A stretch of 64,000 bases of DNA from JASHSH01 sp036490215 (GCA_036490215.1 DASXEH010000063.1:1-64000); one strand, 5' to 3'; positions 1-8,503 are shown, numbered from the stretch's first letter. Notes: generated from the letters alone by a model not told the origin. Numbers and translations: made by a program.

Positions 1-314
1 GGATGGGCTCATCGAGGGAGCAGGCGGTGCAGGCCCTGCGCCAGCTGGGCGTTGCCGCGGTGCTCGCGAAGTCTTTCGCGGGCATTTTTTATCGTAACGC
101 CCTGAACCTGGGCCTTCTGGCTCTCGTTTGCCCCGAAGGCGATCGTATCTCCGCTGGCGATCGGCTGACGATCGATGCTGATCAGGGGAAAGTGGTCGAT
201 GCCGCTACAAAAGCGGAATTCAAATGTGAGCCATTACCCAAACATTTGGCGCTGATGGTCGCCGATGGCGGCTTGGTGCCGCATCTCGAGCGCACATTGA
301 AATCGGCGCGATAG
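1..314 (+). CDS. LeuD-like hydro-lyase small subunit, 5' truncated
   Basis: C-terminal part of a small (swivel) subunit of the aconitase/3-isopropylmalate dehydratase superfamily. The reading frame is open to the left edge, so the start lies outside the window. The family motif GSSRE is at the edge, followed by the SFAGIFYRNALNLGLL stretch that corresponds to the SFA-IFYNN-NGLL region of LeuD. The swivel domain carries substrate-recognition residues, while the Fe-S cluster sits in the large (LeuC-like) subunit, which would be expected just upstream. It ends 10 bases before the next gene and is clearly in one operon with it. Because the neighbours are a lyase, a flavoprotein and an amidohydrolase rather than leuB or leuA, I infer a catabolic (de)hydratase such as a dimethylmaleate or citraconate hydratase. 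The superfamily is certain, the substrate is not. Confidence 0.85.
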   Translation, partial: MGSSREQAVQALRQLGVAAVLAKSFAGIFYRNALNLGLLALVCPEGDRISAGDRLTIDADQGKVVDAATKAEFKCEPLPKHLALMVADGGLVPHLERTLKSAR

Positions 315-324
315 GAGAATGGCG

Positions 325-1227
325 ATGAACATCGACGCCCCGGAACAGCTATCGCTTCGCCATCGCCTCGACCGGAAACCGATTTTGACGGTACCCGGTG
401 TGTTCGATGGGCTTTCGGCCTTGATTGCTGAGCAGGTCGGGTTCTCCGCTGTCTATCTGTCGGGGGCCAGCGTTGCCTATACAAAACTCGGCCGCTCGGA
501 TGTCGGGCTCGTGACGATGAGCGAAATGGCGAGCACGCTTTCGGCGATCTGCGAGCGTATCGCGATTCCCGTCATCGTCGATGCGGACACCGGCTTCGGT
601 AACGCGATCAATGTGCAGCGTACGGTGCGCGACTTTGAACGATGTGGTGCCAGTGCCATCCAGCTCGAAGATCAATCGACGCCGAAGCGCTGCGGCCATT
701 TGTCGGGCAAATCGCTTGTTTCGGCGGGCGAGATGGTGGGCAAGATCAAAGCTGCTTTGGATGCGCGCAGGACCGAAGAAACGCTGATCATCGCACGCAC
801 CGATGCGATAGCGGTCGAAGGCGCGGATGCCGCCCTTGATCGCGCCGAGAGCTATCTCGAAGCCGGCGCCGACGTCTTGTTCATCGAGGCACCACGGTCG
901 CGCGACGAGCTGGGGCGTATATGCCAGCAGTTTGCGGGGCGCGGTCGTCTGATGGCCAATATGGTCGAGGGTGGCACTACGCCGCTGCAATCAGCCGCCG
1001 ACTTAGAGCAATTGGGATTCTCGCTCGTCATTTTCCCCGGCGGTTTGGCGCGCGCGACGGCGCGGATGATGCAGGACTATTTCTCAAGCCTCAAACGGAT
1101 GGGAAGCACGGCGCCCTATAGCGATCGGATGCTGGATTTTGCCGGATTGAATGCGGTGATCGGGACGCCTGAATTGCTCGAGCGCGGCCGCGGCTATGAC
1201 GGCGCCAATTTCGAAAAGAAGCGGTGA
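325..1227 (+). CDS. isocitrate lyase/PEP mutase family C-C lyase
   Basis: TIM-barrel lyase of the ICL/PEP mutase superfamily (2-methylisocitrate lyase, 2,3-dimethylmalate lyase, oxaloacetate decarboxylase relatives). About 300 residues, the normal size of the PrpB-like group. The metal-binding DADTG segment is near residue 87 and the active-site loop PKRCGH near residue 122. The Cys in that loop is the mark of true C-C lyases as against mutases and decarboxylases. I place the start at ATG 325, because AGGAG at 313-317 is 7 bases from it but only one base from the ATG at 319. It follows the LeuD-like gene by 10 bases and is followed at once by the flavoprotein. Paired with an isopropylmalate-dehydratase-like enzyme, it fits 2,3-dimethylmalate or citramalate cleavage to pyruvate plus a short acid. 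That substrate is inference. Confidence 0.9.
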   Translation: MNIDAPEQLSLRHRLDRKPILTVPGVFDGLSALIAEQVGFSAVYLSGASVAYTKLGRSDVGLVTMSEMASTLSAICERIAIPVIVDADTGFGNAINVQRTVRDFERCGASAIQLEDQSTPKRCGHLSGKSLVSAGEMVGKIKAALDARRTEETLIIARTDAIAVEGADAALDRAESYLEAGADVLFIEAPRSRDELGRICQQFAGRGRLMANMVEGGTTPLQSAADLEQLGFSLVIFPGGLARATARMMQDYFSSLKRMGSTAPYSDRMLDFAGLNAVIGTPELLERGRGYDGANFEKKR

Positions 1228-1237
1228 GGCGGGGACA

Positions 1238-2641
1238 ATGGCCGTGCTTCCCGCCGAGAACGTAACTTTTCCGGCATCCGTGCCGATCGCCGTGATCGGC
1301 GGGGGTGCCTGCGGCTTGGTCGCGGCGCTGGCGGCATCCGATGCGGGTGGTGAAGTCATCGTCTTCGAGCGAGACGCAATTCCCAGTGGCTCGACGGCGT
1401 TGTCATCCGGCTTGATACCCGCGGCCGGCACGCGCTTTCAGCGCGACGCCGGTATCGACGATTCGCCCAGGCGGTTCGAAGCTGACATTCAGGCCAAGGC
1501 CAAGAATCGCGCCGATCCGGCAATCGCACAGAGTGTAGCTCAGACGATCGGCCCGACCATCGAATGGCTGGCCGAGAAGCATCATCTGCCGTTCACGGTT
1601 GTTACCGGATTCCTGTATCCCGGCCACAGCTGCGAGCGCATGCACGCGCATCCGGAGCGGACCGGGCGCGCGCTGATCGATGGATTGCGAGCGGCCGTGG
1701 AGCGCGCTGGCATCGATATCGTGACCGGTGCCCTGGTGGCCGACCTCTACGCAAGAGCCGATGGTACCGTTGCAGGGCTCGCGATCGAACGTCCGGATGG
1801 AACCAAAGATACGATCGGTTGTGAAGCTTTGGTTCTGGCCTGCAGCGGCTTTGGCGGGAACAGCACGTTGGTGCGGCGATATATCCCGGAAATGGGATCG
1901 GCGCTCTATTTCGGTCACACGGGTAATCGCGGCGACGCGCTTTCCTGGGGTGAAGCTTTAGGGGCGGCGACGCGCGATCTCACGGCGTATCAGGGCCACG
2001 GCTCTGTCGCGCATCCTCACGGCATTCTGATCAGTTGGGCGCTAACGACCGAAGGCGGTTTCCAGGTCAACATCCATGGCCGTCGTTTCTCCGACGAGTC
2101 CGGCGGTTATTCCGAGCAATCCGTCGTCGTTCTCAATCAACCCGGCGGCACGGCCTGGAACATCTATGACGAACGGTTGCACCAATTTGGATTGGACTTC
2201 CCCGATTATCGTGATGCCGTAGCCGCGAGCGCTGTTCGCCGTGCCGGCTCCGCCTTGGAACTTGCGGCTGTGACAGGTTTGCCCGCCGATGCATTGATGG
2301 CGGCTTTCGAGCAGGTGGCCGCTTGCCAGCGCGGTGTGCGCGACGACGAATTTGGTCGCGACTTTTCAACCAAACCGCCCCTGATCGCACCGTTCTACGC
2401 GATCAAGGTCACTGGCGCGCTGTTCCATACCCAAGGCGGGTTGGTGATCGATACGGCCGCGCGTGTGCTGAAATCTGATGGAACGCCGTTGCCGAATCTG
2501 TTCGCCGGTGGTGGAGCGGCTTGCGGCGTTTCGGGCCCCACGGTCGACGGTTATCTCTCGGGAAACGGTCTATTGACGGCTGTCGCGCTGGGGCGATGGG
2601 CCGGCGAGTCCGCCGCCAAGCTGTGTAAAGGGCCGCTTTGA
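1238..2641 (+). CDS. FAD-dependent fumarate-reductase-like oxidoreductase
   Basis: Flavoprotein of the succinate dehydrogenase/fumarate reductase flavoprotein family (FAD_binding_2 fold), 467 residues from ATG 1238. I prefer that start to upstream in-frame codons because of the GAGGCGGGG ribosome site just before it. The dinucleotide-binding motif IGGGACG is at about residues 20-26, followed by an acidic FERD strand end. The C-terminal FAD motif LFAGGGAACGVSGPTVDGYLSG positions (about residues 418-440) is also present. There is no heme or Fe-S domain and no visible export signal, so it is probably a cytoplasmic single-chain enzyme. Relatives reduce or dehydrogenate C=C bonds next to a carboxylate or ketone (fumarate, urocanate, 3-ketosteroids). 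In this operon it could reduce an unsaturated ring or acid intermediate. The substrate is unknown. Confidence 0.85.
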   Translation: MAVLPAENVTFPASVPIAVIGGGACGLVAALAASDAGGEVIVFERDAIPSGSTALSSGLIPAAGTRFQRDAGIDDSPRRFEADIQAKAKNRADPAIAQSVAQTIGPTIEWLAEKHHLPFTVVTGFLYPGHSCERMHAHPERTGRALIDGLRAAVERAGIDIVTGALVADLYARADGTVAGLAIERPDGTKDTIGCEALVLACSGFGGNSTLVRRYIPEMGSALYFGHTGNRGDALSWGEALGAATRDLTAYQGHGSVAHPHGILISWALTTEGGFQVNIHGRRFSDESGGYSEQSVVVLNQPGGTAWNIYDERLHQFGLDFPDYRDAVAASAVRRAGSALELAAVTGLPADALMAAFEQVAACQRGVRDDEFGRDFSTKPPLIAPFYAIKVTGALFHTQGGLVIDTAARVLKSDGTPLPNLFAGGGAACGVSGPTVDGYLSGNGLLTAVALGRWAGESAAKLCKGPL

Positions 2642-2704
2642 GTTTCCGCCTGCTTCAACTCTGAGACGGTTCGTCTCCTTCATCTTCATCAGGGAATTTT
2701 GCAG

Positions 2705-4183
2705 ATGTCCAAGCCGCTCGATCTCGTCATCAAAAACGTCCGCGTCGTCCGCCCGTACAAGACGTCCGTCGATTGTCTCGATATCGGTATCAAGGACGGA
2801 AGATTTCACCGCATCGCGCCCGAAATCGGCGCGGACGACGCGAAACAGGTGATCGATGGCAAGAACCGCTTGGCATTCCCCGGCTGTGTCGACGCCCATA
2901 TGCATGTAGGCATCTATCAGCAGCTCGATCGCGACGCCGTCAGCGAAAGTAAAGCAGCGGCGATGGGCGGCGTCACGTCCAGCCTCAATTATATGCGCAC
3001 GGGTCAGTATTATCTGAATCGCGGTGGCAGCTATCGCGACTTCATGCCGGAAGTGATGCGTCTGTCGAAGGACAATTTCTGGGTCGATTACGGGTACCAC
3101 ATCGCGCCGATCGATTCGGGCCATATCGACGAGATGGAATCGCTCGTTCTCGATCACGGTGTGCCGTCATTCAAGATCTTTATGTTCTATGGCGGCTATG
3201 GGCTGCACGGACGTTCGTCGAGCCAGAATGAATTCCTGATGATCGGCCCCGACGAGCGCTATGACATCGCCCATTTCGAATTCATCATGCGCTCGGCGCG
3301 GCGCATCATGACGAAGCATCCGGAATTGGCCGATTTCGTCAGCGTCAGTCTGCACTGCGAGTTGGCAGATATCCTGACCGCCTATACCAAGATCGTGGAG
3401 AAGGAAGGCAAGCTGACCGGGCTGAAAGCCTACAGCGCCGCGCGGCCGCCGCATTCAGAGGGCTTGGCGATCTGGATCGCCTCCTATCTGGCCCACGAGA
3501 CCGATTGCTTGAACATCAATCTGCTGCATCTCAGCTCGCGCAAAGCGATCGAGGCGGCGATCATGATGCAGGATGTTTTCCCACATATCAGTTTCAAGCG
3601 AGAGGTGACGGCGGGGCATCTGCTGCTCGATACCGATTGCGAATGTGCCGTCCACGCCAAGGTAAATCCGCCGATCCGGCCGCGCGAAGACGTCGAGGCG
3701 CTGTGGCAGGCCGTGATCGATCGTAAGGTCGATTGGGTTGTCAGCGATCACGCTTGCTGCTCGGCGGAGCAGAAATGGTCGAAAGACGATCCAACCAATA
3801 TCTGGTTGGCCAAGTCCGGTTTCGGCGGCACGGAATACCTTCTGTCCGCCATGGTCAGCGAAGGCAGCAAACGCGGCCTTTCGTATAATCACATGGCCGA
3901 ACTGGTCAGCGGCAATCCGGCACGTCGTTTCGGCCTACCGCAGAAGGGCGATATCGCGGTCGGTCTCGATGCCGACCTGGCGCTCGTCGACCCCAATGAA
4001 TCCTTCGTCGTGCGCGCGGCTGAGTCGGAGTCGGAGCAGGGCTATACGCCGTTCGAAGGCATCGAGCTGACCGGCCGTGTCAAATCGACTCTTTTGCGTG
4101 GCGAGCTGGTCTATGACAACGGCCACGTGGTCGGGCCGGCGCGGGGCCAGTTCTTGCGTCGTCCAGCCGCCTTGCACCAGTGA
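2705..4183 (+). CDS. cyclic amidohydrolase (dihydropyrimidinase/hydantoinase-like)
   Basis: Metal-dependent cyclic amidohydrolase, 492 residues from ATG 2705. AGGGA at 2690-2694 is well spaced for this ATG and too close for the in-frame TTG at 2699. All binuclear-site ligands of the dihydropyrimidinase group can be seen: H65 and H67 in DAHMH, probable carbamylated lysine K157 in SFKIF, H217 in SLHCE, H275 in LLHLSS and D348 in VVSDHA. The family opens cyclic amides, imides and ureides (dihydropyrimidines, hydantoins, allantoin). Neighbouring genes suggest that it opens a ring whose carbon skeleton then passes through the flavoprotein, hydratase and lyase. In anaerobic nicotinate breakdown an amidohydrolase (enamidase) does this job, but that role here is only inferred. 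Confidence 0.88.
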   Translation: MSKPLDLVIKNVRVVRPYKTSVDCLDIGIKDGRFHRIAPEIGADDAKQVIDGKNRLAFPGCVDAHMHVGIYQQLDRDAVSESKAAAMGGVTSSLNYMRTGQYYLNRGGSYRDFMPEVMRLSKDNFWVDYGYHIAPIDSGHIDEMESLVLDHGVPSFKIFMFYGGYGLHGRSSSQNEFLMIGPDERYDIAHFEFIMRSARRIMTKHPELADFVSVSLHCELADILTAYTKIVEKEGKLTGLKAYSAARPPHSEGLAIWIASYLAHETDCLNINLLHLSSRKAIEAAIMMQDVFPHISFKREVTAGHLLLDTDCECAVHAKVNPPIRPREDVEALWQAVIDRKVDWVVSDHACCSAEQKWSKDDPTNIWLAKSGFGGTEYLLSAMVSEGSKRGLSYNHMAELVSGNPARRFGLPQKGDIAVGLDADLALVDPNESFVVRAAESESEQGYTPFEGIELTGRVKSTLLRGELVYDNGHVVGPARGQFLRRPAALHQ

Positions 4184-4193
4184 TGGTGCGGTC

Positions 4194-5612
4194 TTAAACG
4201 CGCCGGTGGCCGCTGACTTCTGCCCCGGCGGTATGGGGCAGGGGAAGCGCGCCCAGCGCGCCGATCAGGGCGATCACCCCGGCGGCAACGAAGGCAAAGC
4301 GAAAATCCATTAGATCGGGCGTGCCGACCGATCCGCCACGGAACCAGGCGCTACCACGCAACAGCACCGCACCGACGGCGACGCCCATGCCGAGCGTCAA
4401 TTGCATCACGGTGCTCATTAACGCGTTGGCGCCCCCCATCATCGGTTGCGGCACATCGGCAAACGCGATGGTGGACAGGCCCGTGAACTGCATCGAACGG
4501 AACAGGCCGCTGGCGAAGAGCAGAATGACGATCACTGCAGTTGGCGTATCGGGCGACAACGCACCGCAGAGCGCGATGCTGACCGCGGATAGAATGCCGT
4601 TGAAGACCAGGATCGAGCGGAAGCCAAAGCGACGCAGCATCGGCGTGGTGATCGACTTCATCGCCAGGTTGCCGGCGAAGACGGCCAGAACCAACGTACC
4701 CGAGCGGATGGCGCTGAAGCCCATGCCGATTTGGAACATGAGCGGCAACAGGAACGGTGCGGTGCCGATCGCGATACGGCAAAGCGAGCCGGCGAACATG
4801 CTGAAGCTGAAGGTCTGATGGCCCATCACCGATAGATTGATCAGAGGGTGCCTATGACGGCGCATATGCCGCACGCAGATCACGCCCAGGATGAGGCCGC
4901 AGACAATCAGTGCGACGACGAGGGCCGGCGACACCGTCTCGTTCGATAGAAGGTCAAGCCCATAGGCCAGTGCGACGGTTGCCGCGCCGCTGAGGATGGC
5001 GCCAAGCCAATCGAGGGGCCGATGCTGCTCATCGCCTTTGGCCGGCGCGAGGCGCAGAGCCAACAGAAAGGCGATCGCGCCGAGCGGCAGGTTCAAATAG
5101 AATATCCACGGCCAGGAAAGATATGTGGTCAGGAACGCGCCGATCGGCGGGCCAAGCACCGGCGCGATCAGCCCGGGCCAAACGATGGTCGCTGTCGCGC
5201 GCATCAGTTCCGGCTTGGGCGTCACGCGCAACACGATCAGCCGTCCGACCGGCACCATCATCGCACCACCGATGCCTTGCAAGATACGGGCGGCGATGAA
5301 AGCGGGAAGGGTCGGGCTCATCGCGCAGAGCAGCGAACTCACCGTGAACAGCACAATGGCACTGCCATAGACGGTTTTGGGGCCGAAGCGTTCGGCCACC
5401 CAACCGCTCACGGGAATGAACACGCCGAGGGTGAGCAGATAGGCCGTCATCGCCACGTTAAGGTCGACGGCATTGCGGTGGAACGACGTGGCCATGCTCG
5501 GCAGTGCCGTCACGATGACGGTGGCGTCCAGCATCTCCATGAAGAAAGTGCCGGCGACGAGGAAAATCAGGAATTGCCGGCGGCGCGCGGTCATACCGGC
5601 GGATGTGGTCAT
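4194..5612 (-). CDS. DHA2-family MFS drug/proton antiporter
   Basis: Major facilitator of the EmrB/QacA (DHA2) group, 472 residues, hydrophobic almost throughout with about 14 expected helices. Helix 1 has the conserved acidic residue (D29 in EMLDATVIVTALP) and the antiporter motif-C segment GPPIGAFLTTYLSWPWIFYLNLPLG-type region is clear near residues 150-170. I place the start at ATG 5612. It lies 17 bases after the stop of the DUF4405 gene and is the last gene of a six-gene minus-strand operon. Likely role: proton-driven export of a toxic compound or a metal chelator across the inner membrane. Substrates cannot be read from sequence. It converges with the amidohydrolase gene, leaving only 10 bases between them. 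Confidence 0.88.
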   Translation of the reverse strand: MTTSAGMTARRRQFLIFLVAGTFFMEMLDATVIVTALPSMATSFHRNAVDLNVAMTAYLLTLGVFIPVSGWVAERFGPKTVYGSAIVLFTVSSLLCAMSPTLPAFIAARILQGIGGAMMVPVGRLIVLRVTPKPELMRATATIVWPGLIAPVLGPPIGAFLTTYLSWPWIFYLNLPLGAIAFLLALRLAPAKGDEQHRPLDWLGAILSGAATVALAYGLDLLSNETVSPALVVALIVCGLILGVICVRHMRRHRHPLINLSVMGHQTFSFSMFAGSLCRIAIGTAPFLLPLMFQIGMGFSAIRSGTLVLAVFAGNLAMKSITTPMLRRFGFRSILVFNGILSAVSIALCGALSPDTPTAVIVILLFASGLFRSMQFTGLSTIAFADVPQPMMGGANALMSTVMQLTLGMGVAVGAVLLRGSAWFRGGSVGTPDLMDFRFAFVAAGVIALIGALGALPLPHTAGAEVSGHRRV

Positions 5613-5629
5613 ACTGTTCAAAATCGGCC

Positions 5630-6130
5630 TCAGCGCGACGGGAAAGCCGCGAAGAGTAGCTTCATCGCCGGGACATGGGAAGCGGCCGCGATTGTGGCCA
5701 AGGTGTCGTCGATCGAGTCCACAGCGTAGCCATCGCCTTTGAGTTTGGCGGCCAGTGAATCCGGGGTGGTCTTCAATACCGGCGCGAGGATGGAGATCGG
5801 CGTTTCCGTCATCAAGGTCGCGGCGCGTGAGCCAGGCGGTCCACCAGCGTCGCTGCCCGTGAACGACGGGGCGGCGGCGACAACCGCGATCAGAAGCATC
5901 GCCGCCACCGGCAGTACCAGCGTGCCGCGCCGGGCATAGCCGACCAGCGCCGGCCAATTCTTCCAGACATGCAACACGAAAGGCAGCAGCAGGAGCATGC
6001 TCAGCCATTCATGCATCTCGTGAAAGATGCCTTGGCCAAAGCCGAAGAACAGGGCGGTGCCGGAAATGGCGGAGACAGCGAACAGGCCGACGGTCAGCGG
6101 CGTTGCGTAGCGATGCAGGAAAGAATTCAC
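5630..6130 (-). CDS. DUF4405-type membrane protein
   Basis: Membrane protein of 166 residues with three hydrophobic segments (about residues 11-30, 43-56 and 70-88) followed by a soluble helical tail. Histidines H37 and H40 (FHEMHEW) and H54 (VLHVWKNW) sit at helix ends as in the DUF4405/cytochrome b561-like fold, so heme binding is possible. I chose the GTG at 6130 because GGAG lies 6-7 bases upstream on this strand and the hydrophobic part begins directly after it. A longer frame upstream lacks a ribosome site and would overlap the Fur gene. Position between a Fur/Mur regulator and an exporter suggests a redox or metal-linked membrane function. No experimental function is known to me for this family. 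Confidence 0.78.
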   Translation of the reverse strand: MNSFLHRYATPLTVGLFAVSAISGTALFFGFGQGIFHEMHEWLSMLLLLPFVLHVWKNWPALVGYARRGTLVLPVAAMLLIAVVAAAPSFTGSDAGGPPGSRAATLMTETPISILAPVLKTTPDSLAAKLKGDGYAVDSIDDTLATIAAASHVPAMKLLFAAFPSR

Positions 6131-6152
6131 GACATGCTCCAGGAAAGGAAAC

Positions 6153-6569
6153 CTATTTGGTGCCGTAGAGCGCGAGGCGCGCGTGGGCGAGGCGATAGCC
6201 GAGGCGGGTGGCAACGGCTTCTTCGACAGCCCGCACTTCATCGCTATGAAAGTCGATGATCAGTCCGGTCTGCAGATCGACAAAATGATCATGCGGCGCG
6301 CCGCCAGTCAGTTCCCAGCGCGCAGCGCCGGGGAAGAAGCTATGCCGCATGACCAGGCCACGCGTTTCGAGCTCGCGCAAAGTGCGATAAACCGAGGCGA
6401 GGCTGAGGCCGGGATCGCGGACCTGGGCGAACTGATGTAGCGTTTCGGCGTCGGGATGATGTGCATCCTCGCCGAGTGCGGCTAGGATCGCCCGCCGTCC
6501 GCGGGTGTTGCGCATCGGCTGCTGGCTCAGCGCGGTGGAAGGGCCGAGAAAATCATCCTCAAGCATCAT
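6153..6569 (-). CDS. fur: Fur/Mur-family metalloregulator
   Basis: Winged-helix metalloregulator of 138 residues. The DNA-binding helix SLASVYRTLRELETRGLV is near residues 56-73, and the dimerisation domain has the metal-site pattern PHDHFVDLQTGLIIDF followed by LAHARLALYG at the C-terminus. It lacks the CxxC pairs of E. coli Fur. That is normal for alphaproteobacterial Fur/Mur proteins, which answer to iron or manganese. Gaps of 19 and 22 bases to its neighbours put it inside the PadR-led operon, so it may both regulate and be regulated with it. Two methionines (residues 1 and 2) could start; the choice changes one residue. Metal identity cannot be decided here. Confidence 0.88.
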   Translation of the reverse strand: MMLEDDFLGPSTALSQQPMRNTRGRRAILAALGEDAHHPDAETLHQFAQVRDPGLSLASVYRTLRELETRGLVMRHSFFPGAARWELTGGAPHDHFVDLQTGLIIDFHSDEVRAVEEAVATRLGYRLAHARLALYGTK

Positions 6570-6588
6570 ACTCTCCCATGCCTCGTCC

Positions 6589-7551
6589 TTAGTGCGCGCG
6601 AATGAAGGCGAGCACGGGTGCGCTCAGTGTCTCGTCGCCGGTATTGATCGAGGCGATCTGCGAAATGTGGTCGTGGCCTGTGACGCGATTGAGCACCGGG
6701 CAGACATGATCGTGGCGGCACAGCGCGGCGAACAACTCGCCCGCCTCCATCTGCATCTGCGCCGGATCGAGATCGGCATAGGATAGGAAGATGGGCGCGT
6801 TATGGCCGTCGAGATGCAGCACAGGCGACATTTCCGGGTAGCGTGCGAAATCGGTGCCGAAATAGACACCGTTGATCGCATCGACCTCAGGTGCACCGAT
6901 CGCCTTGGCCGCCTGATGTTCAAGCGCGAAATCATAAGCACCCGAGATCAGAATCGTACCGGCGATTCCAGGATTGCCATGGTTGAGCCGCTTCATGAAG
7001 GCATAGGTAGCGATATGGGCGCCGCCCGCTGATTCGCCCATCAGGAAGATGCGTTTCGGATCGCCACCGAATTTCGCGGTATTGGCATGTGCCCAAGATA
7101 TGGCGCGGCCGACATCCTCGGCACCCGCCGGCCAGTGATCCTTTGGTGCGAGGCGATAGGAGATCACCAGAGTCAGAATGCCCCGGCGCGCGAAGTAGTA
7201 GCCGACATTGTCGCGCTGCTTGCGGTCGCCATGCGCAAAGGCGCCGCCATGAACGAAGATCAAGATCGGCATCGGTTGCGCAGCCGCCTGCTCGGGCGCG
7301 AAGAGATCGAGCTTATTACGCTCGTCTGCGCCATAGGCGAGATCGTCCGTGCGCTTCACGCCGGATTTATCCTGCTTGGCGAGCAGAGGGCCATAGATCT
7401 TCATCACCGCCGGTGGGTTGATCACCGGGCCAAGCGCGCGCAGCTGCGCCGCAATGTCGTCGGGCGGCGCGGCAAGGCTGGCATGCGCGAGGCAAGCGCC
7501 AACCAGCATCGCCGTCGCGGCGAGAGCGAATCTGAGATGGTGGATCATCAT
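6589..7551 (-). CDS. secreted alpha/beta-hydrolase (carboxylesterase-like)
   Basis: Alpha/beta hydrolase of the hormone-sensitive-lipase/esterase type, 320 residues with an N-terminal signal sequence. The signal could be read as signal peptidase I cleavage near residue 28 or as a lipobox ending at C20 (VGAC). Oxyanion-hole motif HGGAF is at residues 101-105 and the nucleophile elbow GESAG at 172-176 (Ser174). D260 or D262 and H293 or H295 can complete the triad. It acts in the periplasm or on the envelope on an ester or lactone. Placement between DUF2218 and Fur suggests a job linked to metals, for instance hydrolysis of an ester siderophore, but nothing in the sequence proves this. Kynurenine-formamidase-like activity is an alternative. 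Confidence 0.87.
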   Translation of the reverse strand: MMIHHLRFALAATAMLVGACLAHASLAAPPDDIAAQLRALGPVINPPAVMKIYGPLLAKQDKSGVKRTDDLAYGADERNKLDLFAPEQAAAQPMPILIFVHGGAFAHGDRKQRDNVGYYFARRGILTLVISYRLAPKDHWPAGAEDVGRAISWAHANTAKFGGDPKRIFLMGESAGGAHIATYAFMKRLNHGNPGIAGTILISGAYDFALEHQAAKAIGAPEVDAINGVYFGTDFARYPEMSPVLHLDGHNAPIFLSYADLDPAQMQMEAGELFAALCRHDHVCPVLNRVTGHDHISQIASINTGDETLSAPVLAFIRAH

Positions 7552-7579
7552 GTCCTCCCCAGTCTGGGCACGCCGATTT

Positions 7580-7897
7580 TTAGTTTGATGCGTGGCGAGT
7601 CCAGTTTATCGCGAAGGGCTCACGGAAGGCGAAGCGTTGCAGATGGCGCGCGACCACGTCTTCGAGCGTGGCAAGGCCTGATTCGTCCTTGGCGTTGACC
7701 CGCATCACCAGCGTTTCGGCCTTCGTCGCCGCGTCGAGCGTGCAGACGCCGGCCGGGAATTCGATACGGCCGTGTTGCGCATCGAAGCTGACGCTCAGCT
7801 TGTGTTGAAAGTGTTTGCAGAGCTGCGCCAGATATTTGGACGAAGCCGCAGTGCTGATTTCGGCCTCGGAGAAAGGCAGGACGGACTGTTCAACCAT
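7580..7897 (-). CDS. DUF2218 domain protein
   Basis: Small soluble protein of 105 residues that matches the DUF2218 family over its full length: an N-terminal ASSKYLAQLCKHFQHK helix, a central GRIEFP strand, and a C-terminal HLQRFAF-PFAINW stretch. DUF2218 genes are often found beside siderophore-interacting proteins or PadR-type metal regulators. The function is unknown. The start codon ATG overlaps the stop of the PadR gene by one base (TGATG arrangement), so the two should be translationally coupled. Nothing suggests export. Confidence 0.82.
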   Translation of the reverse strand: MVEQSVLPFSEAEISTAASSKYLAQLCKHFQHKLSVSFDAQHGRIEFPAGVCTLDAATKAETLVMRVNAKDESGLATLEDVVARHLQRFAFREPFAINWTRHASN

Positions 7898-8493
7898 CAG
7901 AGCTTCTCCACAGCCGAGGCGGCGGCGTCGAGCGCGGCGGCCATGGCATCGGTTTGCTCGCTGGTCAAAGGACCACGCGACAGGCGCAGGCGTAGCGCCA
8001 TCCTCAGATTTTCCATGGCGCGCAGGATCTGCGGCGCCGATCCGCTTTCATTGGCCCGGCTGGCTTCATCCATGCGCGCATGAAGCGCATTGAGCGTCGA
8101 GCGGTTGGTATCGAGGAAGGCGCGGCCTTGTTCTGTGATCGTATGCAGCTTCTTGCCGCCTTCGCCGTCGCTCACCGTGGCGTAGCCGAGTTCCTCGAGC
8201 AGGGTGAGTGTCGGATAGATCACGCCCGGGCTCGGGCTGTAGGCGCCAGCCACGCGCTCCTCGATGGCCTTGATGATCTCGTAGCCGTGGCGCGGTTTCT
8301 CGGCGACCAAATTGAGGATGACGAGCTTCAGATCGCCATGGGCGAAGAAGCGGCCGAGCCCGCGACCGCCGCCGCGATGCAGTCCGTGGTGAAGGCCATG
8401 AAGGCGGCCGTGACCGCGCATATGGCGATGACCATGGCCGTGCCGATGGTCGTGATCGAGGTCGTCGTGGGAATGGCGATGAAAGAGACGCAT
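7897..8493 (-). CDS. His-rich PadR-family regulator (YqjI-like)
   Basis: PadR-type winged-helix repressor of 198 residues. The first 40 residues hold 14 histidines in a metal-binding tail, then the PadR domain follows (about residues 50-130, with HGYEIIKAIEE and the YPTLTLLEELGY wing region), then a helical dimer arm. The same architecture is known for E. coli YqjI, where metal binding to the N-terminal His-rich part relieves repression of a ferric reductase gene. Here no reductase gene is adjacent; DUF2218 and five further genes follow in one operon. The strong inverted repeat at 8504-8547, just upstream of the ATG, is a natural autoregulatory operator. Nickel, cobalt, zinc or iron are all possible effectors. 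Confidence 0.88.
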   Translation of the reverse strand: MRLFHRHSHDDLDHDHRHGHGHRHMRGHGRLHGLHHGLHRGGGRGLGRFFAHGDLKLVILNLVAEKPRHGYEIIKAIEERVAGAYSPSPGVIYPTLTLLEELGYATVSDGEGGKKLHTITEQGRAFLDTNRSTLNALHARMDEASRANESGSAPQILRAMENLRMALRLRLSRGPLTSEQTDAMAAALDAAASAVEKL

Positions 8494-8503
8494 TATAGGG
8501 CAC

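Noticed and set aside
5022..5729. Long plus-strand open frame across the MFS gene
   Set aside because: It is antisense to a clear membrane transporter, is Arg/Gln/His-rich with no family signature, and has no ribosome site. High GC makes such shadows common.
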